Below are positions 49,572 to 50,856 of a stretch of 50,856 nucleotides of DNA, piece by piece. Made by a program: the position numbers and the translations under genes. The stretch comes from Verrucomicrobiaceae bacterium (GTDB lineage Bacteria; Verrucomicrobiota; Verrucomicrobiia; Verrucomicrobiales; Verrucomicrobiaceae), in contig JAEUHK010000070.1 in assembly GCA_016795465.1 (NCBI GenBank), positions 1 through 50,856 on the forward strand, in the 5' to 3' direction. Each line of letters starts with the position of its first letter. The stretch's first letter is position 1. Below the pieces are notes generated by a model. That model ran no database searches. It was not told where the DNA came from and saw only the letters and a list, made by a program, of their open reading frames with translations.

Positions 49572-50774
49572 TCACTCCTCCTCATCCGGCACGCGGGCAC
49601 CATTCACCGGGCGGGCTTTCTTCACCGGGGAGATGTGCCGGTGGACCCATACGCTTTGGACGAGGCCCATCAGGAAGAGCGTGACGACCATGAAGGTGCC
49701 GCCGTAGCTGATGAAGGGGATGGGAATCCCGATGACGGGCAGCACGACGAGGTTCATGCCGATGTTTTGGAAGCAGTGGACGAAGAACATCGCCATCACG
49801 CCGATGACGATGAGCCGCCCGAGCTGATCGCGGGCTGAAAAGGCCACGGTGAGGCCGAGCATGATCATCCCGGCGAGACCCACGATGAGTCCAAAGGCTC
49901 CTTTGAAGCCAAACTCCTCGCAGATGACGGTGAAGATGAAGTCGTTGATGACTTCGTTCGGCAGGAAGGTGCGGTGGATGCTGGCTTGGTCCGGCACTTT
50001 CTTGGACTCGGGGCCTTTGCCTTCGATGCCGCCAGTGGCGATGGCCATTTGCAGATGCTTTGCCACCCAGCCTTCATCCTGCATGTTCACCTTATCCATC
50101 TGGCCGGTGAACATGTAGTAGGTGGTCTCGATGCGCTTCTGTTGATAAGGCTTCAAGGCAAAGACATACACCAGCGGTGCCACGGTCAGTGCCAGCAACA
50201 GCATCACGATCAGGTAGCGAAAGGGAATGCTGCCCACGAGCATGATGGCGAGGAAGACCGGGCCCCACACGAGACCGGAGCCAAGGTCTTCTTTGATCAC
50301 GAGCATCGCGGGCACCGCCGCGAGCATACCAGCGGCCAGGATGCGCAGCCATGGACGTCGGAAGGCGGGGATGATGCGCGGTAACTCGCCAAAGACGACG
50401 CTTAGCACCATGATGCCGGCGGTGATGGCGAACTGCGAGGGCTGCACCATGACCGGCCCTACCTGGATCCAGGCTTTGTTGTTGTTGATCTCAATGCCGA
50501 AAATCAAAGTCAATATCAAGCCAGCGATCCCAAGCAGGTAGGCAGGCCAGCAAGCCCACCTGATCCATTTGTAATCAATGAGGCTCGCCGCGAAGAAGAA
50601 AGGCATGCCGATCCCGATCATGATCAGCTGCTGCTTCCATTTGAGTTCGAGACTGGAGCCCAGCTTGTAAGCGGAAGCATTGAAGATCGAGTAAACGCCA
50701 AAAGCCATCAGGCAGACCGTGAAGGCCACCAGCAGCCAGTGCATGCCGAGAAATTTTTTAAACAGAGGTGTCAT
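49572..50774 (-). CDS. rodA: Rod shape-determining protein RodA (SEDS peptidoglycan glycosyltransferase)
   Basis: 400 aa with about ten membrane helices. Family landmarks: GVYSIFNAS near the N-terminus, GPVMVQPSQFA, VIKEDLGSGLVWGP and the C-terminal IPFISYGGT. SEDS proteins polymerise glycan strands; with MrdA, MreC and MreD (2.3-6.1 kb here) it builds the side wall. It lies about 42 kb from those genes, convergent with ccsA, and the next gene, an ABC transporter ATPase, is upstream on the same strand (7 bp away). Confidence 0.92.
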   Translation of the reverse strand: MTPLFKKFLGMHWLLVAFTVCLMAFGVYSIFNASAYKLGSSLELKWKQQLIMIGIGMPFFFAASLIDYKWIRWACWPAYLLGIAGLILTLIFGIEINNNKAWIQVGPVMVQPSQFAITAGIMVLSVVFGELPRIIPAFRRPWLRILAAGMLAAVPAMLVIKEDLGSGLVWGPVFLAIMLVGSIPFRYLIVMLLLALTVAPLVYVFALKPYQQKRIETTYYMFTGQMDKVNMQDEGWVAKHLQMAIATGGIEGKGPESKKVPDQASIHRTFLPNEVINDFIFTVICEEFGFKGAFGLIVGLAGMIMLGLTVAFSARDQLGRLIVIGVMAMFFVHCFQNIGMNLVVLPVIGIPIPFISYGGTFMVVTLFLMGLVQSVWVHRHISPVKKARPVNGARVPDEEE

Positions 50775-50781
50775 TGGAAAA

Positions 50782-50856
50782 TCAATTCAGGTGCGGGATG
50801 GCGGCCAGAAGGCGCTTCGTGTAGTCGTGCTGCGGCGCTTCGCAGATGGCATCGGC
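50782..50856 (-). CDS. ABC transporter ATP-binding protein, C-terminal fragment
   Basis: The last 24 codons of a minus-strand gene entering from the right edge, ending at 50782. The peptide ends EAPQHDYTKRLLAAIPHLN, the typical C-terminus of peptide/nickel (Opp/Dpp-type) ABC ATPases. The rest lies outside the window. Confidence 0.7.
   Translation of the reverse strand, partial: ADAICEAPQHDYTKRLLAAIPHLN

Noticed and set aside
1..50856. CRISPR array or prophage
   Set aside because: I found no regularly spaced 25-40-bp repeats, no cas genes, and no capsid, portal, terminase or integrase genes.

Overview
The window looks like a chromosomal segment of a member of the Verrucomicrobiota, probably close to Prosthecobacter/Verrucomicrobium. 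The reasons are the planctomycete/verrucomicrobial-type cytochrome c domains fused to DUF2231 and leucine-rich repeats, a TIGR02604-type membrane-bound dehydrogenase with HEAT repeats and a cytochrome c tail, an SHD1-domain secreted protease, a recA operator of the form TGTTC-N4-GAACA, and several families of foldback intergenic repeats. Base composition is GC-rich except in one accessory block. The genus is inferred from protein style only; no rRNA gene is present.

Layout. 1-640: end of an unidentified gene, a small hypothetical gene and a bidirectional terminator. 641-7143 (minus): a cell-shape operon mreB-mreC-mreD-mrdA-rng, with hairpins between mreB and mreC. 7513-9096 (minus): an ammonium transporter with a good sigma-54 promoter match. 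9283-11011: a LysM/amidase-like protein, then queF-queC (queuosine precursor synthesis). 11256-13646: purL. 13647-16806: an accessory block. Its first half (GNAT-like gene plus a coupled 56-aa ORF) is bracketed by a 93% identical 86-bp duplication of the purL 3' end. Its second half is AT-richer and carries an unrecognised gene and a 533-aa protein with an Mrr-like PD-(D/E)xK nuclease motif. This block is the best candidate for an undescribed (defence-like) system. 16838-26690: esterase, L,D-transpeptidase, MYG1-family hydrolase, glpD, secreted protease-like protein, ThuA-like protein, and prfB with a programmed +1 frameshift. 26776-26850: tRNA-Arg(CCG). 26909-35209: a TPR-AAA+ ATPase, the large dehydrogenase/cytochrome protein, rlmF, acyl-CoA dehydrogenase and an esterase. 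35451-41107: recA with an SOS-like operator, bcp peroxiredoxin, an MBL/beta-CASP RNase-like protein, an esterase and a photolyase. 41377-49570 (plus): two multi-domain cytochromes c, a RelE/ParE-type toxin-antitoxin pair, a lipoprotein, and ResB and CcsA (System II cytochrome c maturation). 49572-50774 (minus): rodA, and finally the C-terminus of a peptide-type ABC transporter ATPase.

How parts work together. MreBCD, the class B PBP (MrdA) and RodA form the elongation machinery, here split over two loci about 42 kb apart. The cytochrome cluster puts two haem-c proteins next to the ResB/CcsA ligase that would attach their haems. RecA, photolyase and the SOS-like box are ordinary DNA repair functions. 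Most of the window is housekeeping; the accessory signal is concentrated at 13.6-16.8 kb, in the TA pair, and in the foldback repeats around 35.2, 41.2, 42.6, 46.0 and 47.5 kb.
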